Origin: Aradus depressus
Taxonomy: Eukaryota > Arthropoda > Insecta > Hemiptera > Aradidae
Direction of reading: 5' to 3'
Assembly: GCA_963662175.1 (NCBI GenBank)
Contig: OY759215.1
Coordinates: 11,521,079 to 11,585,078, forward strand
Length of the DNA: 64,000 bases
The notes under the pieces were generated by a model. That model made no database searches. It was not told the DNA's origin and worked only from the letters and a program-made list of their open reading frames with translations. Of this stretch, positions 43,621-54,474 are shown one piece after another (position 1 is the stretch's first letter; every line of letters begins with the position of its first letter). A program made the translations under genes and the position numbers.

Positions 43621-46600
43621 ATTGGGGGGGGAAATGCTGTGACGCACATACAGGGAAGGTAGCCCTGGATAGTGTGGGCCTCGAGACGGTTCACCATCAC
43701 CATACCCACTAAAACCCCCTCCTTGCCGATCCTGATTCCCTTCCGCGGAAGGGAGGAAGGGTGGCTGGTAACGCCCCTTCTTCTGTTTTATTACCGCTAC
43801 TGTTCCTTGTCAGCCCTCTCCTGAAGGGCCAACCCGCCCATGATGAGCGCTGCAAAATCGCAGCCTTCATCCCACGACTCCTGGGAGCGCAGCATAGCGT
43901 CCACGTAACTGGTAGCAGTCAGTGGGGCGCCCATGCTGCACTCCAGATTTTTCCTTCCCTCCTCAAATCTGGGGCATTTGAGGAGGACATGCTCCGCCGA
44001 CTCCGTCTCACCAAGGCACGCGGGGCAGTCTGGTGTTGTTGCTGCCCCGATTTTGTGGAGGTACCCCCGGAACCCACCGTGTCCCGTGAGTACCTGGGTG
44101 AGGTGGTAATTCACCTCCCCATGCTTTCTGGTGAGCCAAGGCTCGACTCGAGGGATGAGCCGATGGGTCCACCGTCCCTTTGTGGACTTGTCCCATTCTT
44201 CCTGCCACTCCCTAATTGTCCTGGCCCTCTCTGGCTCTGCTGGACCAATATTTAGATAGTATAAGCTGCTTTTAAATATACAAAGTGTTATAACATTTCT
44301 TTGGTTTAATTTTTTTTAAATGTTATATTGGAAACGTCGACTGTCTCTATTTCCTGGCATTATCTCACACGTTCTACAACATCAAAGTATTCAGCGAAGG
44401 ACAGTTGATGTAGCTACCTGTAGGTTACGGCATGTTTGCTTTTGCCCCTTCAATTTTTTTGTTTTAAGATATAAAGTTTTTAAGAAATGTTTTATTTTTT
44501 TTTATTTAAAAGCTAATTATTCTAAATAAATCGCCTGAAATTTCATAACTTTCTAACGCTACTGTGTCAAAGGGGTGGAGGGCTGAAAATTGTTTTGTTG
44601 TAAATGGGACTCTTAGAAGCTACCTAATTATATATTATTAATTGCTTTACTGTTATTAGTTACGAATAGTTTGTTATTGTGACTCATGCCAGAGGGCTTC
44701 AACTATGAGGTCATATCGCCTACTACCAAAGCACTTTTTCGCCGCTCTGATGGACCTGAACTATGGGAGTGTTAAATTTTGTCTACCCTAAAAAATATAT
44801 AAATATATGTGATGTGGCCATTACAGGATTTATACCAACCATGCTTACAGTATTCGCAGCCCCCCCTCCCTCTGAAATAATTTCATAATGGCTTTACTAA
44901 GTATAAGAAAGTCTCTCTCAGAATTACGTTGTACAATGATAAAAAAAAAAAGAGAAAGTGATCTGTTAGCGTGGTTGATATAAGAAAATTCTGTAACGGT
45001 CACATCATATATATAGGTTAGGTTTTATGACTCATGCCCGGGCTTTAACTACGAGGTCATATCGCCTACTACCAGAGCGCTCTTTCGTCACTCTGGTGGA
45101 CATGAGCCCGACTTTACTGTGGGAGTCCTAAATTTTGCCTACCCTAAATTTTTTTTATTCATCTAGGGTAGGGGTCTTTAACGAGTACCTGACATCGTAC
45201 AGGCTCGGGACCATCGCTTAACGTCCCATCCGAAGGACGGCGTGCTTAAGTTTATTTTACCTCCCAGATAAAATAAACTAAGGGCCTCGGTCGGGCTACG
45301 AACCCACGACCTTGGGCTCAGAAGTCAAGCAAGCATACCACTGAGCTACCGGCGCCCTCTCATATATATATTTTTAAACGAAAGAAACGTTTTACTTTGT
45401 TTAATTAAAAGTTAATTACAGTAATTAAATCGCGTGAAGTTAAGCATGACTTTCACACACTATGGTATCGAAGGAGGACTCCATAAGTTATCTAACGATG
45501 TATTATTTGTTGATTTATGATTATTAGTTATGAATATAGAAGAGTTCAAATGGTAACATGTTTTCGTTGTATTGTGCTCACGATGTTGCCTCGTGTCCAG
45601 CGTGGAAAAATACTTAGTTCTACGTCAAAATACAGTTGGAAATTGTAAAGGAATATTTTTGGTAAGACCTCATTTCGGTAGGACTAACTACAGATTTCGC
45701 TTAGTTTGTACCAAAACATACACAAAAAAAGACAATAATAGCATAAGAAATAAACAAATTGAGACAGAATAAACAGAAATAAATAAAAGAGGCCTCTAGG
45801 AATATGTAAAAAAAAAACATTACTTGAGCTATAATTAAAACTATGAATATAAATGAAAAACAAAGCAAGAAATAATGAAGTATTATAGTAATGAGTAATT
45901 GTAAAAAAACAGAGATCAGAGAGAAAAATATATAATACAACAACAAAAAAAATTGTTTTCATCGGGAATTGGGTGAGATATATGAAAAGCACTCCTACAG
46001 ACTGTATGGAAGGTAATGAGAACACTCCAGTGGAATTCGGTACACTTCAATAGAGAAAGATTCATAGAGGATATTACAACTTTTAACGTTAAAAAATTAA
46101 ATCATAATAAAATTCTTGTGAAATTCATGCTAGTTATTTGTATATTTTGTTTTGTTAATTTCTCTAATTTCCTGTTCACAGGGTTCACAAAGTTTTGAAA
46201 GAAAGATCACCTGCCAATATTGTTACCAGAGCGACAAATGGGACCATCGGTGTGTCGAGAAAGCTAGCTGTGACTCGGTCTCATCCCCGAGAACCTATTA
46301 TAGGTGAGATGTTTTTTATTGATATTTTTTCTGATAAGTCCGTTTCACTGTGTTTTGGTCACTGATTTTTTTTTTGTAAATAAATGGATGAAAAAGTTTT
46401 ACGGACATGGGCCATTTCATTTAAAACTGTCACATAAATGTTGAAATTGAACCTATCCTTTTCTTCGTCGGTTTTAAATGAAGATGGGTTTAACAAGAAA
46501 GGCTTAATAATTAAGAAACAATTTAAACTCCCTTGCACACAAAATAGTAATTTAATATTTTGTTTATATTTATTAATCTTTTAGCATGCACCTTGCAAAA

Positions 46601-49600
46601 TCATCCGTCTTTCGAATGTTGAGGGAGCTGAGGGTAGGGCTTCAGTGAAGGGGTTGGAAGCGACCATCGGCCGATCGGTGGCCTCCACAGCCCGTCATAC
46701 TGCTTTCTTCTCCCGCGAGGAGCCGACAAACCGGGTGAACATTGGGTAGTGGGTCTTCGTTATCAGCTGCTATAGGTCCAGTCCCAGGTATTATCCGATC
46801 TCCCGAATCAATATTTTCTGCAGTCTCGACGCCCACGCATGAACAGATCGAGTGGTTCTTCCTCTTGAAGGGGCCCTTGAGCACGCCGCCCTTCCGATGG
46901 GACCTAGGTAGGCAAAATACTCTAGGTGAATAAAAATTTAGAGTAGACAATATTTAGGACTTCCATAGTATAGTCGGACCCATTTCCACCAGACCGGCGA
47001 AAGAGCACTCAGGTAGTAGGCGATATGACCTAGCTGTTAAAGCCCGGGCCTGAGTCACAATAACTAACTGAATCAACCTGGTCTTATTTTATTTGTTTAT
47101 TTTACTTTGTGTTTTTTGTGAGTTTTTTATTTTGGAAGTCACCTTTCGAGAGTTTTTTTTCCAAGATTACCTGGTTGCTATAAACCATATATTTTTAACC
47201 ATGATGATCCTCAGAATACTTTCAGGGTCGTTAAAATCTTTAAGTATATATATGGGGAGTTTCAGCATATTCTTTAGCGGTTCACTAATTAGTAACGTAA
47301 AGAAGAGCGCGTCCACAATAGGTCTCAATATTAACGGTGGATAACGGTCCATAAGATGGAGCAAAATAGCGGTATTTATCATACGGTAAAGACACCGTTA
47401 ACTTGAATGATCGTTTCAAAATATAAACCAAATTAGCAAAATATTTTTCAGGCTCTCTTTCTTTCTAATGACATTGTTTCAGATCAAATGATCGATTTAC
47501 AAATTCCTTTTAACTTCTCTTTAGAAAAATGAAACTCAGGGGACCTTTTAATTTGTTTTTCTCTGCAAACACATAATTGTAATATGTTTTCTTGTATCCA
47601 GGACGAACTGCACAGTCTACGATCATGTTCTGTGCCTAGGACGGCGGACATTCTCCAGGAACCTGCCCTGCAACTGGACCGGAGGACATAGATGGTCCAC
47701 TGCACTTCTCCTTAGTGTCACCCTGGGTGGCTTTGGCGCAGATAGGTGAGAACATTGTCTCATCGATTTACTAACTGTGGTAACCGGCGTTGTCTGGAAA
47801 ATTGACTACCTCTCTTAATTTCGACACTTTTACCAACCAACAATCATAATACTCCAAATAAACGTTATTGATAACTTTCCGCTGGTAGACAACTCGAAAT
47901 GGTATGAAGAATGGTGACTTTCTCCATAGTCCGGATACCAGCTAGTATTTATATTCATCTACATTTTAACATACTTTAAGTTGACCATCACCATCCCTAA
48001 GCTAGTTCCAAAGTTTCATGAAAGTCTATAAATCCGTTGCCTCCTGTTCTTTGGAGTGTGTTCTCTTTTATCCTGAATTATATGCCACTCATTAATGCTG
48101 TAAACTACTTTTTTCATCCCCACCATTTTAAATTGGCCTTAAGCCCCATTTTTCTTCATCATATAGCTTATATTTTCCTGAAAACATTTTGAAGCTGATT
48201 AACTCGCTCCATCATCGGACCAACTGTGGTCACAATCTCCACTATTGACCTTTAGTACTTCTTTATTTCATGGTATAAATTAATTGTGTTTAGGGGCGTT
48301 AAAGAGTGTAGATCCCTTAAAATTTCAGTCTCAAATGCTTGCTCGATTACAGTTCATACTTCCTTATTCAATACTATAAGAAAGTGAATAAAAAAAAGTA
48401 TAACACATTTTCTTATTTAATTGAATTAGTAACTATTTGTTTCTAGGGCTATTATATTAGTAAATGAAATAAAATGATAGATAAAACACTTTTTTTGAAC
48501 GCTTATATTGTCTAATTCCACAAACATATACTTAAATGTGTACCGGTTTCGGCTTACGCCATCGTCAGCACAATGTTCAACAATAATTCAGATATTTGCC
48601 AGGCATACATATTCATATTAACCTAAGAGTACCTGAGGTGAAAGGGTCCCCTTAGGGAGGGGGCTTTGGTAAAACCAGGGGGGTGGAAGTCTATATTCTA
48701 ACTGTAATAGCTAACTGTGCACTTATTTGAAAACCAAGAAAATAAAATTAAAATAGAACTAAAAACTAACATTACAAGAAAACAATGTAACAAATGTACA
48801 ATATATAGCTATGTAGGAAGTTATTTAACCTAGATTAATGAGGCCATATTTGTTATCTGAAACGGATTAGCAAAGGAGAAAATTTGAAGTGTGTCTGGTC
48901 GTTTAAACAATTCCCATTTTTTTCGAGTCATATTAATTTGTAGCTGTTCTAGAGAATCTAATGGTCTACCTTTTTCACACATTTTGAGTGGACATACCCA
49001 AGGTCAAGTAATTCGAAATATATTGAATTATCATACCCAGGCCATAGACACCCGGAATTTCTCAAAAAGTTGTGTCCCCAAATTCTCAGATGTCATATGA
49101 CCAATATTTAAATCGGCCTTATAATCATAAATACATGTCATATTAGTCGTTTTAAAGAAATCGTCTTTATTTAAATACATTGTTAAATTGTTGTTAGACA
49201 ATCTCATTTATGATGAAATACTTTAGCTAAAAAAAAACACACTTTTCATGAATGTGATTTAGATTATTTTTTTATTAGAAATATTCACCTTTAGGCGAAT
49301 TTATCGTTAGACACTTTCACTGAAAATCCGAAAGGAGATGCTGATGTACATTCTTCAAAGGGAATTTAAAATAAAACATTATTGTTGTTATCCTTATTTA
49401 AGTTCAACGGTTTGTTTTTTGCGCTTAAATTAGTCATGTTTGTATAAAGAAATGTTGTAACTGCATGACAAGTGTTTAATATAACAGTCTGCTGTAGGGT
49501 GTCGATGATTAAAATCAACGATTTAAATCAAACCATTTTTTTTTTAATTCATGATTTAAATCAAAAACATTAAAATAAATAAATAAGTGATTAAAATTTT

Positions 49601-50587
49601 GCAAATATAAAAAAACAAAAACAAAAAATAACAAAACGCACAAAACTGACCGCAGTTTGCAAACTATTGAAACATAATTTATGAAAATCTGTCAAGTAAA
49701 CCACCAAATGATTACGTCAAAGCGTAATTATTTGAAAAAAGACAAAAAACTCGTGAGATTAAAATAGTTTAATTGGAAAAGATACAACTCAAAATGGTTA
49801 GCATATATATTAAATAGCTGAGATCAATGAAAATGTTTACATAGTGTAATGTTCGTAATCACATTAATATATTGTGATTCGAAACGATATATCTCCAAAT
49901 GGCCAACATAAGATAAATGCGAACAATAGACCAAGCAATATCTTTAGGAGTTTAAATGTTTGTACAGACACCAGTTTGCTAGCCTTCTCTACTCCTAAGC
50001 GATTCCTCAGTTTGGAATGAACTAGTCCCAAAGTTCGTTTTGTTATTTTTGTTTTTGGTTTTTAAGTTTGTGGAAAATATTCGCTTTGTGAAATTTCGGT
50101 TAGTTTTGTTCGTTTTGTTTTTTAAAATTGTGAAATTGTGGTCTGTTTTGTTAATTTTAGTTAAGTTTTTAGTTGATTTAAATCCGATTTAAATCAAAAA
50201 AATCTATTTTTTTGATTTTTTAAAAAAAATCATGATTTCTATAAACCCTAGTCTGCTGACAATAGTGTGTGAATCAGTCAGTTTCTCCATGTTCCAAAGT
50301 CTTTATATCTCTATGGGAAGTTTTGTGTCTTTGTTAATTTCATTAGTATCCGTACTTTGTAATTATATTGTGTTTGTTGGGTATAATAGTGTCAATATGA
50401 TCTTATTACGTTTATTATTATTTGTATTATTATTATTGTATTTGTTGACAGGTTCTATCTAGGCTACTGGCAGGAAGGCATCGGCAAGTTGTTCAGTTTT
50501 GGTGGTCTCGGGGTTTGGACCATTATAGACTTTGTTCTCATCTCCATACAGTATCTCGGACCAGCTGATGGATCCCTTTACATATGA
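42751..50587 (+). CDS. TM2D3: TM2 domain-containing protein 3 (almondex), six exons
   Basis: Exons by splice sites and frame: 42751-42811, 42898-42965, 43050-43181, 46182-46303, 47602-47745, 50452-50587 (TGA 50585-50587). All introns are GT-AG and phases agree, giving 220 residues (human TM2D3 is about 247). Exon 1 gives a signal peptide (MLQKVFIVFLYIVFCHCQ). Exons 3-5 hold the cysteine-rich lumenal region (CISCVFNESCVYG; CQYCYQSDKWDHRC; NCTVYDHVLCLG). Exons 5-6 hold the TM2 domain: CNWTGGHRWSTALLLSVTLG as the first membrane helix, GADRFYLGYWQEGIGKLFSF with the conserved DRF motif across the splice junction, then VWTIIDFVLI as the second helix, ending GPADGSLYI. Family role: Drosophila almondex is needed for Notch signalling. 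Introns 3-5 are full of mobile elements. Function follows from clear orthology; exons are undamaged. Confidence 0.94.
43563..44248 (-). mobile_element. 5'-truncated LINE with 9-bp target duplication
   Basis: Antisense in TM2D3 intron 3. TATTTAGAT flanks it at 43554-43562 and 44249-44257. The A tail appears as a run of about 54 T at 43564-43617. The element encodes the LINE ORF2 C-terminus (next feature). Target duplication plus A tail indicate ordinary target-primed insertion. Confidence 0.9.
43797..44200 (-). pseudogene. LINE ORF2 C-terminal zinc region (R1/LOA type)
   Basis: Reads HLTQVLTGHGGFRGYLHKIG, then CPACLGETESAEHVLLKCPR (a C-x2-C...H...C knuckle) and a helical end MLRSQESWDEGCDFAALIMG. 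This is the tail after the reverse transcriptase of R1/LOA-related non-LTR elements. The frame is intact, but the element lacks everything upstream. Confidence 0.8.
44675..44795 (-). mobile_element. SINE family S, antisense, truncated
   Basis: TTATTGTGACTCATGCC tail (type B) and TCATATCGCCTACTACCA block only. Confidence 0.75.
44805..45012. mobile_element. MITE family B, copy 2
   Basis: Inverted arms GATGTGGCCATTACAG and, from the right, GATGTGACCGTTACAG, followed by TATACCAACCATGC-like sequence as in 31259-31503. Lies in TM2D3 intron 3 and abuts the next SINE. Confidence 0.65.
45016..45359 (-). mobile_element. Full-length SINE family S (344 bp), antisense
   Basis: Perfect 11-bp duplication TCATATATATA (45005-45015, 45360-45370). 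Complete from the GGTTAGG tail to the tRNA-like head (CTGAGCTACCGGCGCCCTC). Same architecture as 28743-29084. Lies in TM2D3 intron 3. Confidence 0.95.
46625..46880 (-). pseudogene. LINE C-terminal fragment in TM2D3 intron 4
   Basis: Reads CSCVGVETAE, then RIIPGTGPIAADN and HPVCRLLAGEE. Related in position and sequence to the fragment at 56440-56720 (CSCRGIETAEHVVLDF). No complete domain remains. Confidence 0.6.
46880..47070 (+). mobile_element. SINE family S, truncated, tail-B subtype
   Basis: GCACGCCGCCCTTCCGATGGGAC, then a deletion, GGTAGTAGGCGATATGACC, and GAGTCACAATAACTAACTGA. Confidence 0.8.
48537..48573 (-). ncRNA. Hammerhead-ribozyme-like motif H4
   Basis: Minus strand: CTGACGA, T, a GGC/GCC stem with a GTAA (GNRA) loop, GAAA, then C-CG-G-T giving a two-pair helix III, and A at the cleavage site. 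Helix I pairs TGTG with CACA. This is the best-formed copy. Downstream TTTGTGGAATTAGACAATAT is the shared block. Lies in TM2D3 intron 5. Confidence 0.65.
49495..50250. mobile_element. Non-autonomous hAT-like element
   Basis: Ends TAGGGTGTCGATGATT and, from the right, TAGGGTTTATAGAAAT, flanked by a perfect 8-bp duplication GTCTGCTG (49487-49494, 50251-50258). The interior near both ends repeats GATTTAAATC-type palindromes. 756 bp, no transposase seen. Inserted in TM2D3 intron 5, just before exon 6. Confidence 0.85.
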
Positions 50588-51102
50588 TACCAGTTATTAT
50601 CATTATAATATTTTTAAGATGTGATAGAATATGTGGAGAGTATCATGCATTAACAGACCAAGCTGCGTTGGGCGGATTCATATTGGTACACATATTAATA
50701 TAGAAAGAAGAGTGGAAATATCATAATTTCGAAAAACAGACTAGAAAATCACATTTTTTAATGTCCATGTATGGAACTTTTAATCATTTATTTAAATGAT
50801 TTATTTTTACAAAAACTAATACAAACTTCTTTACTTGGGCCTAGTAAATATGTATACAAAATTTTATGGAAGTCTGAGACTGGATGCTGCTGAAATTGTC
50901 AGCAAATTCGGTGCCAGGAGAATCAACATGAAGACAACGCTACGCCGGCAATCAGAATATACACAAAAGAGAAGGAAATGTTTATTCTTTCTGATTCGGC
51001 TCCTAGAAACATTTATAAGTGGTGAGTGATCTGTTAACTGCGGCTCTTATAAGAAAATCAATCTTCCCTCGTAAGATTGATTTGTATATTTTAACGTAAT
51101 AC

Positions 51103-51300
51103 AACATGTTCGAAACCTGGCCGAGGCCCTATCGGTTTTTATCTGCAAGGTAACGAACCATTAGCGCATCGTCCTTCGGATGGGACGTTCCGAGTCTGTG
51201 CCATGTCAGGTACTCGATAACGACTTCTACCTTAGGTAACTGAACTTTGGTAGCCACAATTTAGGTCTCCCACTGTAGAGTTAGGCTCATGAGTCACAAA
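51103..51300 (+). mobile_element. SINE family S, truncated
   Basis: B-box remnant GTTCGAAACCTGGCCGAGGCCC, CCTTCGGATGGGACGTTCCG and the GTAGAGTTAGGCTCATGAGTC body with internal deletion. 50590-51100 shows only part of a MITE-B-like end near 51025-51060. Confidence 0.75.
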
Positions 51301-51552
51301 AACAAAAATATATATTTATTATAGATAAATATTAGTATTAATTAACACAGACAGCTAATTTTTTTTTTTTTTTATGTTATTTCAAATAGGGAAATTTACA
51401 GTTAGAAAATATGAAATTTGCAATTATATTAATAAAGGACGTTTATTGTCTTCACATTTATTTATTTATTTTTATATTTTAAGCAATGACTGCAAAATAG
51501 CCACTATAACTGCGTCATACTTTTTTAAACAATAATATATTATGAGTTTTCA

Positions 51553-51870
51553 GAGGGCGCCAATAGCTCAGATGCAGCGTGCTAGCCTACTGAGCTCAAG
51601 ATCGCGGGTTCGGAACCTGGCCGAGGCCTTTAGATTCTTCATCCGGGAGATAAAAACTTTAAGCACGCCATCCTTCGATGGGACGTTAAGCGATTCCCGA
51701 GCCAGTGCGTTGTCAGGTACTCGTTAATGAACCCTAATCTAGGTAATAAAACCAGACTATGCATTATTTAGGACTTCCACAGTAGAGTCGGACTCAAGTC
51801 ACCAGAGCGACGAAAGACCGCTCTGGTAGTAGGCGATATGACTTGTTAGTTGAAGCCCGGACATTATGCG
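51553..51870 (+). mobile_element. SINE family S, near full length
   Basis: Head GAGGGCGCCAATAGCTCAGATG, B box CGGGTTCGGAACCTGG, central block CCTTCGATGGGACGTTAAGC, 3' block TCTGGTAGTAGGCGATATGA. The tail is lost. Confidence 0.85.
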
Positions 51871-52111
51871 TTGATATTGAAGTTTTAATATTTGTATTAT
51901 TGGATCATTCAACAATTCGCAGGTCGAGCATCATTGTTCCACCCCCTGGAGATGACATTGTTCTGTGAATGCAGGATATAGTTTAAGGTAGTGAAATATG
52001 AAGGTGTGGCGGCTTCATGACTGTTACGAAAAATGGGTAAGCTTCTTTCAAGGTTCACAATGGTGAAGAAGTGAAGAAATATTAGATGAATTTCATTTAT
52101 TCATTACTAGT

Positions 52112-52318
52112 TATTGTAACTCATGCCTGGGCTTGACGAAGTCATATCGCCTACTACCAGAGCGCTCTTTCGTGGCTTTAATGGACATGAGCCCCTACTC
52201 TACTGTGGGAGTCCTAAAGTTTGTTTACCCTGGTTGATTTACGTAGGTTAGGGGTGTTTAACGAATAACTGACATCGTGCAGGCCCGGGATCATCTCTCA
52301 TTCGAAGGATTGAAGTGA
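52112..52318 (-). mobile_element. SINE family S, antisense, truncated
   Basis: TAACTCATGCCTGGGCTT, TCATATCGCCTACTACCAGAGC and GACATCGTGCAGGCCCGGGA blocks. Confidence 0.8.
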
Positions 52319-52319
52319 T

Positions 52320-53310
52320 TTCAACGAAAATTGGTTGCTTCCTTCAAATGGAATGACTTCTGTATGAAGAACCAAATATATCTTGTATGTGATCAACATT
52401 GTCCTTTTTTACTCTGTGGATAGTATAATTATTTAAATAAAAATATCAATTGACTGAATTGAGTTGTAAATTTTTGTGGAAATTTATTGTTATTAGAAAA
52501 ATAAAAATAAATTACTTTCGAAAATGAAAAAAAAAAACAAATATCGTCTGCCTATCTTTCATAGGGTACCCTATTATTTCAGGAATAGTTATTTTGTAAC
52601 TGGTAGCTGTCTGGTCACTGGAACTATATATTCCTAGCTCGTTTTTGGAATCGTGGAGGCCGTGTTAAATGGTTATTCCACAATTGACTGAAGCCATACA
52701 ATGCCGCCATGTTGACCACCCCTCAATTCTAAAAGTGTTAAGTTAATATTTTAATCTTTTCTACTTGTCTTTTTGAGTCCAATCAACTTATTTTATAAAT
52801 TTTAAATCGTCAACATGTAATATTATAAAGTAGTTGATAGTAATAATTACCCTAAAACTTATTTTTTACCAAACATACATTATTTACATTTTAGTGTTAA
52901 ATTCTGTACATTTAATGAATATCTACAGAATACACGTCATTAAAAACTTGAAAGAAAAGTCTTGAGTCTTAAATCAAAATATTTCAAGAAAATACATTTA
53001 TTTAGTGGATTAGATGGTTATTTTTGAACTCTTGTGTAGTGTAATTTTTAATGCTATCAAGAATTTTCGGTTCAACACTCCTTTTTTACTATTTCGCTTT
53101 TAGCAATATTAATGTTTATAACATTTACAGTTGATCATCTATAATAAAAAATTTACAACTTTCGCTTTATCTCTTAAAAATTATTAATACTCAAAATTTT
53201 GCATCTGTATTTATTTAAAACCTAGTGAAAAGAAACGCTATTTTTTATCCGTGTTTCTATTAATACAGTAAACCAATGTTTATTTTTTAACTATGATTAC
53301 AAGAATTTCA
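52320..53310. other. AT-rich DNA, nothing recognised
   Basis: No supported gene or repeat between TM2D3 and TACO1 here. Confidence 0.4.
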
Positions 53311-53312
53311 AT

Positions 53313-53412
53313 TACGAAATAAAACTCACTCCCGGACGGGATTCGAACCCGCAAACCATGGTGAGACCATGCGACCAAAGCCCTACGCTTTAGCCCGCAC
53401 GGCCACCATGGC
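53313..53412 (-). mobile_element. SINE family T head, antisense
   Basis: Reverse complement of the head at 29600-29690 (CGGGATTCGAACCCGC; GGTGAGACCATGCGACCAAA; GGCCACCATGGC). The body and A tail are missing. Confidence 0.75.
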
Positions 53413-54016
53413 CCCCTACCTCCATGTTTGAAACAGCTATTTCTTACTGCAAATGTTGCTCCTTAAGCCAAATAGCGACAAGGAGCAATAACTAATTATC
53501 AGAATTTAGCTCCATCTTGTAAAATATGGTTTTTTTTCCTAACCGTGTTGTACATATGGGCGAGTTCCAGGTTTTAGCGGGAAATGGAGTATTGATTAGG
53601 GAAGTATTTATCCAATACTATTTATATAATAAGTATTTATTTAATATATTGTAATAGTTAAATAAATATTAATGAATTCCTAGTGACAAAAATATAAGAT
53701 CGTCGCAGTTAGTATATCACATGTTATTATTCAAATTTCCCTCACTACATAATTGGTTAAACGGTTGAACTCAATGGAGTATAATGGAACTTGCCTCATG
53801 TCAGAATCGCCAACTAAAAAAAATAATTATAATAATTGAATGGGTGTCTGGAAAAAGGGCCTATGTCGTGATTTCTTGAAAAACCCCTTTTTTCATGGAA
53901 GAAGGACCTATGTGATGTGGAGCGAACACCTGCATAGTTTCAAGTTCAATTCTCTGCCACTAGATGCCTAGATGAACCTTGATTGATGAATGCGCGAACT
54001 GAGAAGGTCACGTGGA

Positions 54017-54086
54017 ATAAAAAAATTATTGATTAATACAACATACTACCAAAGTAGTAAGTTGTATTAATCAATAATTTTTTTAT
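54017..54086. repeat. 70-nt near-perfect palindrome
   Basis: Arms of about 33 bp with a single mismatch around a CAAA loop; arm motif ATTATTGATTAATACAAC. About 390 bp upstream of TACO1. Confidence 0.85.
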
Positions 54087-54474
54087 ATGTTCCGTTTTGT
54101 AATAAACAAATCGTAAAAAAAAGTCTTTCTGTTTTCATCAACACTTTGATCATAAAACTATTGCGACTGTCGATAAGAACAATTTAAAAATTTTCATGGA
54201 TTCTTCGGCTTCAGGATAAAAACAATTCTTCCCGTTTTTTCCTCCAATTTTGCCCTAGCCTACGTCCGATTAACTTGGCATGAATCGATTTCATAAACCG
54301 ATTATGTTGAATGTTTATTTTTCCTTGATAACAGTATCTAAACCTTTTTCTTTATAACAGTCTCTTAAACGTTTTCTCTCTAATGGTTATCATTGCAATG
54401 TAATTGAAGTACTTCTTCCAGGCACAGTTTGAAAGTTTTTTATTTATTTATTTTTCAAATAAACATTCAAAGTT

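Noticed and set aside
43761..44255. 164-codon plus-strand frame in TM2D3 intron 3
   Set aside because: Antisense to the LINE C-terminal coding region; its Pro/Leu-rich translation is a shadow.
45684..46025. 113-codon hydrophobic minus-strand frame
   Set aside because: Lies in TM2D3 intron 3, low-complexity Phe/Ile/Tyr translation of AT-rich DNA.
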